A DNA stretch of 64,000 bases from Panopea generosa (Eukaryota > Mollusca > Bivalvia > Adapedonta > Hiatellidae). Below are positions 11,418 to 24,550 of the stretch, piece by piece. Every line of letters starts with the position of its first letter. Within the stretch, counting starts at the first letter, position 1. The translations under genes were made by a program, and so were the position numbers. The DNA lies in NCBI GenBank assembly GCA_029582155.1, contig CM055905.1:4205920-4269919 (forward strand), given 5' to 3'. The notes under the pieces are model-generated. The model did no database searches. It was given only the letters and a program-made list of their open reading frames with translations, and was not told where the DNA came from.

Positions 11418-11747
11418 TTAAAACGTAGAGAACCCAGCAGTATGCAGAAAGTCCGCGGTTCAGTTCTAGTGTGTATGTCCCGTTGTCCAGGTCATTGACG
11501 TCCAAGAGGATAACTGTAACATTTCGATATTTGTCTTCTTCATAGTCCACACTGACGTTATATTTGGTTTTATTGTAATCTATATAATGGTGAGTTTGTT
11601 CCCTGTAGACATGCATTAAGAATAATCTGGAGGTCCCATGGTTAAATTCAATGACTGAACTAGTCAAATGTGGAATATCTGTTGTATTGATCACAAAAGA
11701 AGCATTTGAACCAATTTTAGAGGGTATATTTAACGTAGATGTACAGC
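11418..11747 (-). CDS. Ig-superfamily receptor, exon 2 (first Ig-like domain)
   Basis: This 330-nt phase 1-1 exon encodes about 110 residues of an extracellular Ig-like domain. The acceptor follows a T-rich tract (TTTTTTCCAG) and the donor is GTAAGT. The domain opens CTSTLNIPSKIGSNASFVIN and contains a DNGTYTLEL segment, matching the F-strand D-x-G-x-Y signature of V/I-type Ig folds. There are several N-glycosylation sequons (NAS, NTT, NKT, NVS, NVT, NGT). The usual Cys pair is not evident: a Cys lies at the very start and another near the end (SAYCW), so the disulfide may be atypical. It is the membrane-distal domain of the gene. Confidence 0.72.
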
Positions 11748-14700
11748 CTGGAAAAAATGATAGTGTAACCGGAGGGTTAATAGCACATCGTCTTTTTGTA
11801 GAATAATTATAGTCGTGTATTTATTTAATCCAGGCACGAATGAACGTTAAAGCAAGGAAACAGATAATAGCATACAATTGCATAAATAAATTTAATCACA
11901 TTTTATCACATACAGGAATCTGAGTTCAGTAATCACGTTTTATCACATACAGGAATCTAAGTTCAGTAACACATTTTTTCATACAGTATTCAGGAATCCG
12001 ATGTTGTTTTGTTAATGTTGAAAGAAACGTCGTAATACTATACACTTATCATATTTATATGGTAGAAAAACCTTGCATTGGTAAATAATGCAATAGATTG
12101 TTTAAGTTCCATCCATTTTTAATTTCTTCGTATGTCAGATTGAAAAGTTCTTAATTAATTCCATCTTTTGCATCTTGTCCCTAAAGGCCTAAAATAAATT
12201 ATCTTTTCTTAATCCGCACAATCGGTGCACGTGGTATTAGAAAACCACGCGATGAACGTAACTAATTGGAGTGTAGAAAGATGAAGCCATATGACCAAAA
12301 TTTAGTCACATGATCAAATTAACACCCACTGCATAATGGATTAGAAACTCTACCAATCGAACAAAGAAGATAATTTTAAGCCAAAGGTGACACTGCGTCA
12401 TAATATGACAAGCTATTCAGTAATTATTCAATGTGTGTAAACCAATTTATAGCGCATGATAGCGATTTGAATTAGATTAATGTATCAACAAGCTATCAAA
12501 ATAATTATAATAACGAAATTGCCGTTATTTTAAATATAAACATGATATATTAAATGCGTTCTTTTTATGATTGAAAATTAACGAGATGAAATATGCAACA
12601 TTACTGAATTTGTAATAGTAACCATGGAAATATATTAAGCAATCAATCAATATTTTTGAAACTAATAATGACACTTGTCGAAATGCCAAATAACAATTTC
12701 TAAATGATAAAAGGGTCTTTAAATCTAACCAAAATGAAGAAAATAGGTTTTTTTTTAAAATAATAGGAGGGTATTTTGCAATGCCAAAAGAGTAGCAAAA
12801 TTTGATTTTCATTAAGTCGAAAAAAGTAAATTGTCGATAGTGACAATCGCGACAGCAAATCACACAATTTTATAGATATCGTCTTCTTTGGGAAGTACAC
12901 AGAAATAAAGAGAACAAAATTATCTTAACAACACTTTATTTATAATATAAATTACAAATGAATTTCACACATAGGATCACGGTCAAATTATGGTTTCATT
13001 TTGGTATTCTTGGGATAAAGAGTAACTGGTGATTTAAGTATAATAGTGTTCTGTTGGATAATTTCAATTTGCATGCGGTGTATATATCGTTTGGCACGAA
13101 ATATAAATTGTACCAAAGAATGTATCCGAATATGCACCTTAGTTAATACATTATTTACATGAAGCAATGCGGGTAAATTACCCCCTTTATGCTAAAATAA
13201 GAACTCATTTTGAAATTCTTTTTTTTTTTTTACAATTATATTTAATAGATTGTAGTTATTGTCGACTCAAATACAATTTCTAGGAACATTTTTGTGATTT
13301 ACTCGACAAGCGAGAATACCCGAAATGGCTTTGAATGCTCCGTATGTAGATTTACATTGTCCTTATTAAAAATATTTCATTATAGATCCGACAAATGTAG
13401 CAGATTAGTTGTCTAGAGGTTAAGGCCTTTGACTGCAAACCCAGGGGTCGCAGATTCGATCAACCACTTTACACCGGGCATGTAAAAAACCCCACCAGGA
13501 ACGCTACAAAGGGGTCTTCTGTATCTCTGTATTACTCTCCAAAAAAACTATAATAACTAATACTCTTCTTGATGGAAAACCGGTGGTGATGATAAATAAA
13601 ATTATTATCATCATAGATCCGACAAGATATCGACGTTTACATGTTTCGGTCCAACGTTATATTACTAGCTATAGGGCTGAATCCTATATGTCGCAATATT
13701 TATCGGTTATTAAAAGTTATCGGCCCAAGGACTGTCATACTGTTCCAAGACAGAAGTTGTTGCTGCACATAATGCCCAGAGACACGTCCATTGACCAATA
13801 TGTTTATTAATAACTGGACCAATACGAACTCATTTAAAAATTACTATTTTATTAATTTACAAACAGAAATATTTGTATTGAGACAGTTCCTGTTCATAAT
13901 GGCTCATTTTGCGCCATTTAAGGTTTTTATAAGACCATATAGTTAATAAATAACGCTTATTATAATGTTCCGTTGATACAATAACTTGTTTTGTGTGCAA
14001 AGGTTAAATACTGATATATTTCGAGAACTCTTAACAAACCTCGGTTGATTAGGCATTTTGAGAGTTCCAAAGGATTTCCTATTTAATAAATACATACTTT
14101 CTTTTAAGACAGTTCAACTCGATACGGAATACGGTTAAGGAGAACTGAATTTGGTTTTGGTTTCGAGGTCTATATGCATTTGTAGATTAACCAGCCCTTA
14201 TTTATGTACAATTCTCCACATAGCATCTGTGAATTAATTGATTAACTTGTATTGGTTGTGATTTTACAACATTATGAGTTGATGTTTTAAATAACTTTGT
14301 TTTGTGTGGAGGTTGGAGGGGAGTATCTTTTAGTCCACGAACCATCAATCAATACTTCTTTTACGTGAATACTTTGTTAGATATAATTTCGCAATAAAAA
14401 ACACGAGACAAGCAGAAACTAATAACAAAATATGTTAAATATGTTTTAAAGGGACACACGATAAATTTGATAATGATTCACTTAACTCTGTTTCTGACAA
14501 TTATACATCAATGTGAAACTAAAGTACGCCATATATGTGCAGAACCTTAGTTTCGAGCCTATATTGTGGTAAGGTGCAACACTCTGAAATGGTTTACAGA
14601 CACCATCGTTCGCATATTCGCGGTCGTATAGATAAAAAATGTAACAAATAGTTTAATATTATCATACTTACTGCACTCAAGAGATATGGAATCGAAATGC

Positions 14701-14958
14701 CGTAAGCATATGAAAACGCAACGTATTAAACACGAATGAATATTCCTTAATAATTATTGATATTGTTAATTTTTTACTTGATATGCTTTCATTTCCAAGT
14801 AAATCCCCTCTAAATCCTGCGTTGCGTTTTCATATCTCTTCAGTGTATGTATAGATACAGTGGAACGTTGTTTTCTTGTAACTAGAAATACCTCAATATT
14901 TTCAAACGATTCGGCATACATATACAAATACAATAATGTGACAAATAAATCCACTTAC
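11748..14958. other. Intron 1 of the Ig receptor gene
   Basis: AT-rich, with one SINE (13390-13600) and a two-copy ~40-bp repeat near 11895-11975 (CACATACAGGAATCT). No exon-like segment seen. Confidence 0.5.
13390..13600 (+). mobile_element. tRNA-derived SINE, unique here
   Basis: TAGTTGTCTAGAGGTTAAGG then GTCGCAGATTCGATCAACC, then a body ending near AATACTCTTCTTGATGG and a short AT-rich tail. In intron 1 of the Ig receptor gene. Confidence 0.5.
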
Positions 14959-15031
14959 TTCGACACAAGACAGTACACGGTAACACTGTATGTAGTATGA
15001 CCACACACCCAAATGCACAAAAACTTGTCAT
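14959..15031 (-). CDS. Ig-superfamily receptor, exon 1 (signal peptide)
   Basis: First coding exon of a predicted type I membrane Ig receptor running right to left. It encodes about 24 residues beginning MTSFCAFGCVVILH, a hydrophobic, cleavable-looking signal peptide. It ends in a good donor (GTAAGT, read on the minus strand at 14953-14958) in phase 1. The next exon also opens in phase 1, and the junction codon becomes Ser. A second in-frame ATG at 15064 would add 11 residues. I prefer 15031 because a TATA-like box at 15078-15083 would put the transcription start between the two ATGs. The family call rests on the downstream Ig and transmembrane exons. Confidence is moderate because signal exons carry little sequence information. 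Confidence 0.6.
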
Positions 15032-15077
15032 TTTTGTTAAGAAAAAAAGAATAAATGTACACATAACATAATATAGA

Positions 15078-15083
15078 TTTATA
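15078..15083 (-). promoter_or_regulatory. Putative TATA box of the Ig receptor gene
   Basis: TATAAA on the minus strand, 47 bp before the preferred ATG at 15031. It sits in AT-rich sequence, so chance occurrence is likely enough to keep confidence low. Confidence 0.25.
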
Positions 15084-15084
15084 T

Positions 15085-16179
15085 TTTACACAATAATACA
15101 AGGTAGTTGTACAATTTAACATACACAATTGTGTTTACTGACGGGTACTTCCTTGTCTGTTGTTATATCTTTACTATATTTATCTACCAACTGTCAACAC
15201 GCACCAAACCGAAATATTAATGTATTGTTGTATGAAAAAAGCTCCCATTCATTTGAAATCATGTCTTGACCTTTGTCGAGGTGAATATCCAAAGTTAATG
15301 TTTTATACTCATCAGTGATTTTCTCTTTACGAATTGAGTTGAGACACGCTATTGCTAAATATGCACATTATTGTATTTGTACAATGTACTTGTAAACCTG
15401 GTACGCAATACCTTTAACTACCATTTATTTCTTCTTATTTGCAACAGTAGCGGTATAGTGTGTGTTGTCGGTTTTGACTCGAACACTCGACCAAACATAC
15501 CGTAGTCGGTTGTTATAAAAATACTTAACTTAGATATCAGTCTTCATTGGTCATCTCATAGTTGGACTTAAGTAGTAAGACATACTGTCAAAAATATATT
15601 TATGAAATGGTAAATTTATGAAGTGTGAAACTGTATTAGTGTTGGAAAAATAAAACCAATATATTAGTGTTATGGGTTCATCTTCCACGTCACTATCTGA
15701 ACCGTGTTTTACATGGTAGTGCGTAGTTTATTGATTTGTTTGGGGCAGTAATTGACCATCATTACATTCAGGTTTGTGTGTGTTTTGGGTATGGTGCAGG
15801 TTTGGTTGTACAGTAATTTTATACATTTCCATCTAAAAGTTTGATTATAAACAAAAATAAAAGTTACAGCTACTTGCTAATTGACCCTTGCATAACAAGT
15901 GCGCATGTGAACATTTGTGCATAAGTAACAGACAGACCATTGATGAAATGTAAGTTTTGATATAACACACATTTAAAGTTATATCTGTAAAATGATATGT
16001 CAACGAGAGTAATGTGCAAGTTGTTTATTCACTTACAGCTAAAGAAGGGTTCCATGGATTGGCGTCTTAAACAGTTAAAGGCACACACCATTTGATTAAA
16101 TTACAACCGTATTTTATCTTTAAAAATCACCAGAACGCAGCATTTGATGTTCAAGAAATTAAACTATTCATCAGGTGGC
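15085..16179. other. Intergenic, upstream of the Ig receptor gene
   Basis: AT-rich single-copy-looking sequence; no gene or clear repeat recognised. Confidence 0.5.
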
Positions 16180-16890
16180 CACCCCGTACCCCTACCAACG
16201 GGAAGGTGACATATTCAATCTGAGGTTTCCTCCACCAATAAAACTGGTTGCTATATATAACCTGTAATGTTGTTAAACAACATTTGAGAAATACTTTACA
16301 GGGAAACAACCCCCATATCCGCCTAGCAATATTTTAAATTATCTCCCTATAACAGCAATATTATGTAATTCTATTTGTCAATCATGATAAATGTCTTACT
16401 ACCAACATATATCAAACTTTACCTTGAAACTCTACAATGGAATATTGTTGTTATGTTATTTATAAATATGATCTTAAATACACATAGATATTTGATAACT
16501 TTATTGTTATTTACGGTGCCTTTTTTGAAGTGGACACAAAATACTTTGTTTAGCGTGTAACCTTATCTTAATTGAAAGAACACATTTTAAATTATTTATG
16601 TACAAAGTTTATCTTTTCTTACAGAACTGAAAACCTTATCCTATTTGTGTCTATATAATCTTAATTACAAACATTAAACATTTTAAGAGTTTACTGATAT
16701 CATTCAAAAAACTAAATATCACAAACACGTAAATATTAACATAATCGTCGGTACTTCCATGTTTGTAAATTTTACATTATTTACATACAGACTCAACCGC
16801 GACACGTACTTTGTCAACAAAGTGATCCATCCGTCTTGACAGTATGCATGGTGGGCAGTTTGATATGGCTGAGGTCACCCGCATCAATAA
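16180..16890 (+). repeat. Dispersed segment Y, copy 3, with SINE B tail
   Basis: A SINE B tail (16200-16325, AGGTTTCCTCCACCAATAAA and CTATATATAACCTG) runs straight into the Y sequence, as in copy 1. The copy ends in a local duplication at 16846-16960. Confidence 0.65.
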
Positions 16891-16960
16891 TCTGGCAGAA
16901 TGCATGGTGTGCAGTTTGATATGGCTGAGGTCACCCGCATCAATAATCTGACAGAATGCC
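16846..16960 (+). repeat. 56-bp tandem duplication
   Basis: GCATGGTG-GCAGTTTGATAT with GGCTGAGGTCACCCGCATCA repeated twice, nearly identical, 56 bp apart. Confidence 0.85.
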
Positions 16961-17279
16961 GTGTAAGATGTATGTAGAAACGTGCTATTTGTTATACATT
17001 CATATTCAAACATGATATCGATAACATGCGATACTATATTAGGCAACTACTGTTTGATATGTATGTTTCTATTTATATATGTTATTGGAGCAGACTAGTT
17101 GACTGGAACACAAGACCTACCTGTCAATACCGACTCTACTGTTAAGACCTATTGGTCTGGGTGTAAGCTATTGTAAATAAAACGAGTGTGTATGCTTGTC
17201 ATTTATAGAAAGACCCAAATGAAATAAGTAAAACTTACATTACATTTTATTGTTTGTCAACTTTGATCCCTGTATTTGT

Positions 17280-20200
17280 GTTATGTACTGAACGGAACTA
17301 CTAACCCACCACTGTTGTATTTGTGGTATATACTGAATGGAAGAGCTAACTCGTCACTGTTGTACTTGGGTATTTCTGTTATGTACTGAACGGAAGAGCT
17401 AAAACGCCACTGTTGTATTTGTGTTAAATACTGAACGGAAAAGCAAGCACGTCTCTGTTGTTTTTTTGTTATATACTGAAAGGAACAGCTAACCCACCAC
17501 TGTTGTATTTGTGTTATATACTGAACGGAACAGCTAACCCGCCACTGTTGTATTGCGTTATGTACTGAACGGAACAGCTAACCTGCCACTGTTGTATTTG
17601 TGTTTTGTACGGAACGAAACAGCTAACACGCCACTGTTGTATTTGTGTTATGTACTAAACGGAGCAGCTAACACGCAAATGTTGTATTTGTGTTATGTAC
17701 TGAACGTAACAGCTAACCCGCCATTGTTGTATTTGTGTTATATACTGAATGGAACAGCTAACCCGCCACTATTGTATTTGTGTAATGTACTAAACCGAAC
17801 AGCTAACCCGCCACTGTTGTATTTGTTTTTATACTGAACGGAACAACTAACCCGCCACTGTTGTATTTGCAATATATACTGAACGGAACATTTCACCCGC
17901 CACTGTTGTATTTGTGTTATATACTGAATGGAACAGCTAACCCGCCACTATTGTATTTGTGTTATGTACTGAACGGAACAGCTAACCCACCACAGTTGTA
18001 TTTGTGTTATGCACTGAACGTAACAACTAACCCGCCACTGTTGTATTTATGTTATATATTGAAAGGAACAGCTTACTCGCCACTGTTGTATTTGCGATAT
18101 ATATTGAATGGAACAACTAACCCGCCACTGTTGTATTTGCGATATATACTGAATGGAACATTTCTTCCGCCACTGTTGTATTTGTTTTATATACTGAACG
18201 GAACAGCTAACCCGCCACTGTTGTATTTGTGTTATATACTGAGCGGAACAGCTAACCTGCCACTGTAATGTTTGTGTTATATACCGAACGAAACAGCTAA
18301 CCCGCCACTGTTGTATTTGTGTTATATACTTAACGGAACAGGTAAACCGCCACTGTTGTTTTTGTGTTATACACTGAACGGAACAGCTAACCCGCCACAG
18401 TTGTATTGTGTTATGTACTGAATGGAACAGCTAACCTGCCACTGTTGTATTTGTGTTTTGTACGGAACGGAACAGCTAACACGCCACTGTTGTATTTGTG
18501 TTATGTACTGAACGGAGCATCTAACACGCAACTGTTGTATTTGTGTTATGTACTGAACGGAACAGCTAACCCGCCACTGTTGTATTTGTGTTATATACTG
18601 AATGGAACAGCTAACCCGCCACTGTTGTATTTATGTTATATACTGAAAGGAACAGCTTACTCGCCACTGTTGTATTTGCGATATATATTGCATGGAACAA
18701 CTAACCCGCCACTGTTGTATTTGCGATATATACTGAATGGAACATTTCAACCGCCACTGTTGTATTTGTTTTTTATACTGAACGGAACAGCTAACCCGCT
18801 ATTGTTGTATTTGTGTTATGTACATAAAGGAACAGTTCACCCGCCACTGTTGTATTTGTGTTATATACTGAGCGGAACAGCTAACCTGCAACTGTTGTGT
18901 TTGTGTTATATACCGAACGGAACAGCTAACCCGCCACTGTTGTATTTGTGTTATATACTTAACGGAACAGGTAAACCGCCACTGTTGTATTTGTGTTATA
19001 CACTGGACGGAACAGCTAACCCGCCACTGTTGTATTTATGTTATATACTGAATGGAACAGCTTGCTCGCCACTGTTGTATTTTCGATATATATTGAATGG
19101 AACAACTAACCCACCACTGTTGTATTTGCGATATATACTGAATGGAACATTTCTCCCGCCACTGTTGTATTTGTTTTATATACTGAACGGAACAGCTAAC
19201 CCGCCATTGTTGTATTTGTGTTACGTACATAAAGGAACAGTTCACCCGCCACTGTTGTATTTGTGTTATATACTGAGCGGAACAGCTAACCTGCCACTGT
19301 AATGTTTGTGTTATATACCAAACGGAACAGCTAACCCACCACTGTTGTATTTGTGTTATATACTTAACGGAACAGCTAACCCGCCACTGTTGTATTGTGT
19401 TATGTACTGAATGGAACAGCTAATCTGCCACTGTTGGATTTGTGTTTTGTACGGAAGGCAACAGCTAACACGCCACTGTTGTATTTGTGTTATGTACTGA
19501 ACGGAGCAGCTAACACGCAACTGTTGTATTTGTGTTATGTACTGAACGGAACAGCTAACCCGCCACTGTTGTATTTGTGTTATATACTGAATGGAACAGC
19601 TAACCCGCCACTATTGTATTTGTGTGATATACTGAACGGAACAGCTAACCGTCCACTGTTGTATTTGTGTTATATACTGAATGGAACAGCTAACCCGCCA
19701 CTATTGTATTTGTGTAATGTACTAAACGGAACAGCTTACCCGCCACTGTTGTATTTGTGTTATATACTGAGCGGAACAGCTAACCTGCCACGGTAATGTT
19801 TGTGTTATATACCAAACGGAACAGCTAACCCACCACAGTTGTATTTGTGTTATATACTTAACGGAACAGCTAACCCGCCACTGTTGTATTGTGTTATGTA
19901 CTGAATGGAACAGCTAATCTGCCACTGTTGGATTTGTGTTTTGTACGGAAGGGAACAGCTAACACGCCACTGTTGTATTTGTGTTATGTACTGAACGGAG
20001 CAGCTAACACGCCACTGTTGTATTTGTGTTATGTACTGAACGGAACAGCTAACCCACCACTGTTGTATTTGTGTTATATACTGAATGGAACAGCTAACCC
20101 GCCACTATTGTATTTGTGTGATATACTGAACGGAACAGCTAACCGTCCACTGTTGTATTTGTGTTATATACTGAATGGAACAGCTAACCCGCCACTATTG

Positions 20201-21785
20201 TATTTGTGTAATGTACTAAACGGAACAGCTTACCCGCCACTGTTGTATTTGTTTTATATACTGAACGGAACAACTAACCCGCCACTGTTGTATTTGCAAT
20301 ATATACTGAACAGAACATTTTAACCGCCACTGTTGTATTTGTGTTATATACTGAATGGAACAGCTAACCCGCCACTATTGTATTTGTGTTATGTACTGAA
20401 CGGAACAGCTAACCCGCCACTGTTGTATTTGTGTAATATACTGAACATAACAGCTAACCCGTCACTGTTGTATTTATGTTATATACTGAATGGAACAGCT
20501 TACTCGCTACTGTTTTATTTGCGATATATATTGAATGGAACAACTAACCCGCCACTGTTGTATTTGAGTTATATACTGAATGGAACAGCTAACCTGCCAC
20601 TGTTGTATTTGTGTTATGTACTGAACGTAACAGCTAACTCGCCACTGTTGTATTTGTTATATACTGAACGGAACAGCTAACACGTCACTGTTGTATTTGT
20701 GTTATATACTGAATGGAACAGATTACACGTCACTGTTGTATTTGTGTTGTATACTGAACGGAACAGCTTACACGTCACTGTTGTATTTGTGTTATATACG
20801 GAACGGAACAGTTCACCCGCCTCTGTTGTTTTTGTGTTATATATACTGAACGGAACAGTTCACCCGCCACTGTTGTATTTGTGTTATGTTCTGAACGGAA
20901 CTGCTAACCCGCCACTGTTGTGTCTGTGTTATATACTAAATGGAACAGCTAACCCGCCACTGTTGTATTTGTGTTATGTACTGAACGTAACAGCTAACCC
21001 GCCACTGTTGTGTTTGTGTTACGTACTGAACGGAACAGCTAACCCGCCACTCTATTATTTGTGTTATATACTGAACGGAGCAGCTAACCCGCCACTGTTG
21101 TATTTGTGTTATATACTGAACGTAACAGCTAACCCGTCACTGTTGTATTTGTGTTATATACTGAACGGAGCAGCTAACCCGCCACTGTTGTATTTGTGTT
21201 ATGTACTGAACGGAGCAGCTAACCCGCCACTGTTGTATTTGTGTTATGTACTGAACGTAACAGCTAACCCGCCATTGTTGTATTTGTGTTATGTACTGAA
21301 CGTAACAGCTAACCCGCCATTGTTGTATTTGTGTTATATACTGAACGGAGCAGCTAACCCACCACTGTTGTATTTATGTTATGTACTGAACGTAACAGCT
21401 AACTCGCCACTGTTGTATTTGTGTTATGTACTGAACGAGCAACTAACCCGCCACTGTTGTATTTGTGTTATGCACTGAACGGAACAGCTAACCCGCCAGC
21501 GTTATATTTTTGTGATATACTGAACGTAATAGCTAACTCGCCACTGTTATATTTGTGTTATATACTGAAAGGAACAGCTAACCCGCCACTGTTATATTTT
21601 TGTGATATACTGAACGTAACAGCTAAACTGCCACCTTTGTATTTGTGTTATGTACTGAACGGAACAGCTAACTCGCCAATGTTTTATTTGTGTTATGTAC
21701 TGAACGGAACAGCTAACCCGCCACTGTTATATTTTTGTGATATACTGAACGTAACAGCTAACCCGCAACTATTGTATTTCCAATA
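17280..21785 (+). repeat. 45-bp minisatellite, ~100 copies
   Basis: Unit begins CTGTTGTATTTGTGTTATAT, continues ACTGAACGGAACAGCTAACC and ends CGCCA. Because 45 is a multiple of three, one frame stays open for long runs as a 15-residue repeat (LLYLCYILNGTANPP). Occasional 1-base losses break it into several frames, no splice or start context is seen, and variation is not biased to silent sites, so I do not call it coding. A higher-order unit of 494 bp (11 units minus one base) is visible at 19395 and 19889, and about 989 bp earlier at 18406. Confidence 0.95.
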
Positions 21786-23429
21786 TATTCGTCATATATG
21801 ATGAAAAATGCAAAATTCATTCGACCATACCCTCTTTAGTGATGCTTTATTCACAGAATGACGTTTTATTTTATTACAAAACATATACAGTATAAAAGCT
21901 AAATGCTAATTACAATCAATATTACAAAAGTTGAAAAGAAAATAATGATTTTATTCTTTTGAAAAAGCAGGGCCATTTTTGACCATTCGTGAACCTAGTC
22001 CGTTAGAGAAGTGCTAATAAAAGAATAAAAGTTGTATATGCCATTATCAGACAATTGTGTAGACTGCAGGTTAGCTGTTCCGTTCAGAATAATTTCTAGT
22101 CTTTTGTTGCGTTAAAGTCAATGTGGAGTTTAGTCGTCTGTTGATGTTCCTCTGGCAATATTTAGGATGTATATAATCTTCACACCTGTATTTACATGGA
22201 TTTTTTTCACTACACTTACACATTTGCTATACACATGTAATTGAACTCGTCGAATGGGAGAATTTTTTATTGTTTTATTTTTCTTTGAATTTACTTAGAT
22301 GCTGCTTTATATAATATGATTATAATGTGTTAAAATGAAGGCCAAAACCAAAACTAACATTGTATGGTGGCTTTAAACTGTCAATCATTAACATTATAAT
22401 GCTTGTGTACTGACAAAGTTTGATTTTGATACAGGTATACACTTATTGAACCAAATCTTTTTTTCCCTCTGTTTTGTGAAAAGCGGGAGAGACTTATTTC
22501 GGTATGTCCGTCCATCACACTTTGGTTTCTGTGCAATAGCACAAGAATGCATGAATCAATTATTTTGAAATTCTAATACCATGCTTATAATGACAAAAAC
22601 ACAGGCTAAGTTCGTTTTTCCTGGGTTGTGACTTTTTGCGTTGTAGAATTGTTCCCCTTTTATTTGTAAAAAATCGTAATTTCCGTCCATCTTTGGTACC
22701 CTCCTGGCCATTTAAGACAGTGGAGCAATCATGTTTACAAATCTGAACCTCATTGACCAAACAATGCTTTTATGAAAATAAAATCAAAATCAGTTTCTTT
22801 TTACAAAAGAAATAAAATGTTTATTATAATGACATGTGTCCCCTTAATGAACCCGCGGGGCTGGGTCATTGTTAACCCCAGAGACACCATTTGAAAAAAT
22901 ATAACTATATAACTATAGTTGGTTATTATAACTGCATAAATATTAAAAATATTGGACTATTTTTAGTAACGGCGGTCATCTTAAATTTCAGATAGAAAGC
23001 AATCTTCTGTATAGTCCCCTGTGCAATAGAAACATCCATGAGAAGTTTGGGTTCAATTAGCCTAGAGGTTTCAGAGAAAGTGCTGCTAACGGACGACAGA
23101 CAACGTGCCATCGCATAAGCTCTTCTGGGATTTGACCAGTAGACTGGGAAAAAGAACACACAAAAATAACGGTTAGCGTAAATAATTTTCGTTTCTTTAA
23201 ATTTATAAAAGAAAGGTTCACCACCCAAAGTTACAACATGTCACTTTATTTTGATACAAAAATCACATATTATGTCGATTGGTTCAAGAGCAGTATGTTT
23301 CCAAGATTAGGAACACGCCAAGTGTGCCACCCGAAATATAGACAATCACCTGCAGTCGCTATTCTCTATTTATGTCTCTGATTTCATTTTACATCCTGTA
23401 TAACACATATATGTTTGTGAATGAATTTG
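21786..23429. other. Intergenic, right of the 45-bp array
   Basis: No coding segment recognised. It holds one isolated inverted core of the minisatellite unit at 22069-22087. Confidence 0.5.
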
Positions 23430-23720
23430 CCGCATAAAAGGATGTTGTTGTATCGCTTTCAACAACTTTTAAGTCATATCGCGACGGTGTCTACTTGAGA
23501 CTGGAGTATCATGCCGCAGATACATGGTATGATACCCAACCCAGTCACATTATACTGACACCGGGCCGACCAGACCTAGAACTCTCCTCTAAATGATGAG
23601 CGTCAAGCGAGGAAGCTTATAGTACCATTTTTTAAATCTTTGATATGACCTGGTCGGGAATCTAACCCACGACCGTCCGCATGCGAGGCGGACGCTCTAC
23701 CACTAGGCCACGCTGCGGTC
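23430..23720 (-). mobile_element. SINE, family C, full copy
   Basis: Minus strand: CGTGGCCTAGTGGTAGAGCG, CGCATGCGGACGGTCGTGGG, then CCGGTGTCAGTATAATGTGA and GTCGCGATATGACTTAAAAG. Lies downstream of the lipocalin poly(A) signal. Confidence 0.7.
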
Positions 23721-23862
23721 TCGCATGAAAGAAAAGTGATAAATAAAAATATAATGTTAACTATAGACGATTGAAGACATTTAATTGTGATCCTGAGAAA
23801 CATGGATATATATGTTTTATTTCCAAACAATTGCAACCACGCCAGTCAACATAGAGTTAAGT

Positions 23863-23868
23863 TTTATT
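23863..23868 (-). terminator. Poly(A) signal of the lipocalin gene
   Basis: AATAAA on the minus strand about 50 bp after the lipocalin stop codon, giving a short 3' UTR. Confidence 0.6.
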
Positions 23869-23915
23869 TTGAGGGGAGTAAAATATTAATATTATTATTT
23901 TTCGTTGCAGTTCAT

Positions 23916-24133
23916 TTAGTTGGGGCAGTCTGTTTGCTTTTCACGTACAAACTCATTGGTGGAAAGTGCATTCTTAATGCCATGTTCGATCAGTATATTA
24001 TTTGTCTCCTCGGTCATGTGTCTGTGCTTGGAGAATATCCAAACTGAAGGATTATCAGCAACACATTCGTACATGAACGCGTAGTTGTCGTAGTCAGTGT
24101 CCAAAACCCAATAGTTACTGTACACTGTAGTAT
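23916..24133 (-). CDS. Apolipoprotein D-like lipocalin, exon 4 (C terminus)
   Basis: Residues 110-180 and the stop. It carries YSNYWVLDTDYDNYA, the second structurally conserved lipocalin region with its T-D-Y motif (121-123). Then come Cys132, the SVWIFSK strand, the C-terminal helix (MTEETNNILIEHG) and a terminal Cys178 that should pair as in ApoD. The four mature Cys (23, 58, 132, 178) fit the two-disulfide ApoD layout. The acceptor is TTTCTTGCAG, a strong site. A poly(A) signal lies 50 bp beyond the stop. The ligand cannot be read from sequence. Confidence 0.9.
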
Positions 24134-24180
24134 CTGCAAGAAATTTAACATAACGTTACAATGTTAATGAAATTGTAAGA

Positions 24181-24186
24181 CTACTC

Positions 24187-24223
<37 letters not shown>

Positions 24224-24228
24224 TTCTC

Positions 24229-24268
<40 letters not shown>
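24181..24268 (+). repeat. (CT)n/(CTGT)n microsatellite
   Basis: Runs of TCTC and TCTG in lipocalin intron 3. Confidence 0.9.
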
Positions 24269-24284
24269 CATATTTAGCCGTATC

Positions 24285-24550
24285 CGGTTAGCTCTGTTGG
24301 TAGCGCGTCTGACTATCTGTGAGTTCGAATCAACCGCCCGGTCACAGTCTCCGTGATGATTGATATACGACAGTGCCATGCGTCTCTCACAGCCAGCCGA
24401 CTGAAGTGTGACAATAATCAATTACTTGCGAAGTGTGCTTTCCAGTACCGATTAACCTCCTATGATCTCAAGAACGAGTGGCTATGTAAACTAATCGTCT
24501 GTTAGCCCTTGATGACATAGAATGTCGATAGATATTTAAATAAACAAACA
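24285..24550 (+). mobile_element. tRNA-derived SINE with AATAAAC tail
   Basis: CCGTATCCGGTTAGCTCTG, TTGGTAGCGCGTCTGAC, GTGAGTTCGAATCAACC, a long body with CTGTTAGCCCTTGATGACA, and a tail of AAATAAACAAACAAAAC. A fragment of the same tail occurs at 38705-38760. Confidence 0.6.

Noticed and set aside
16777..17046. 89-codon minus-strand open frame ending in a Cys/Arg-rich segment
   Set aside because: The same segment in the other two copies of repeat Y carries stops and frameshifts, so no coding constraint is evident.
17553..21801. Long plus-strand open frames with the repeat LLYLCYILNGTAN
   Set aside because: They follow from a 45-bp period divisible by three; frames are broken repeatedly by single-base losses and there is no start, splice or UTR context.
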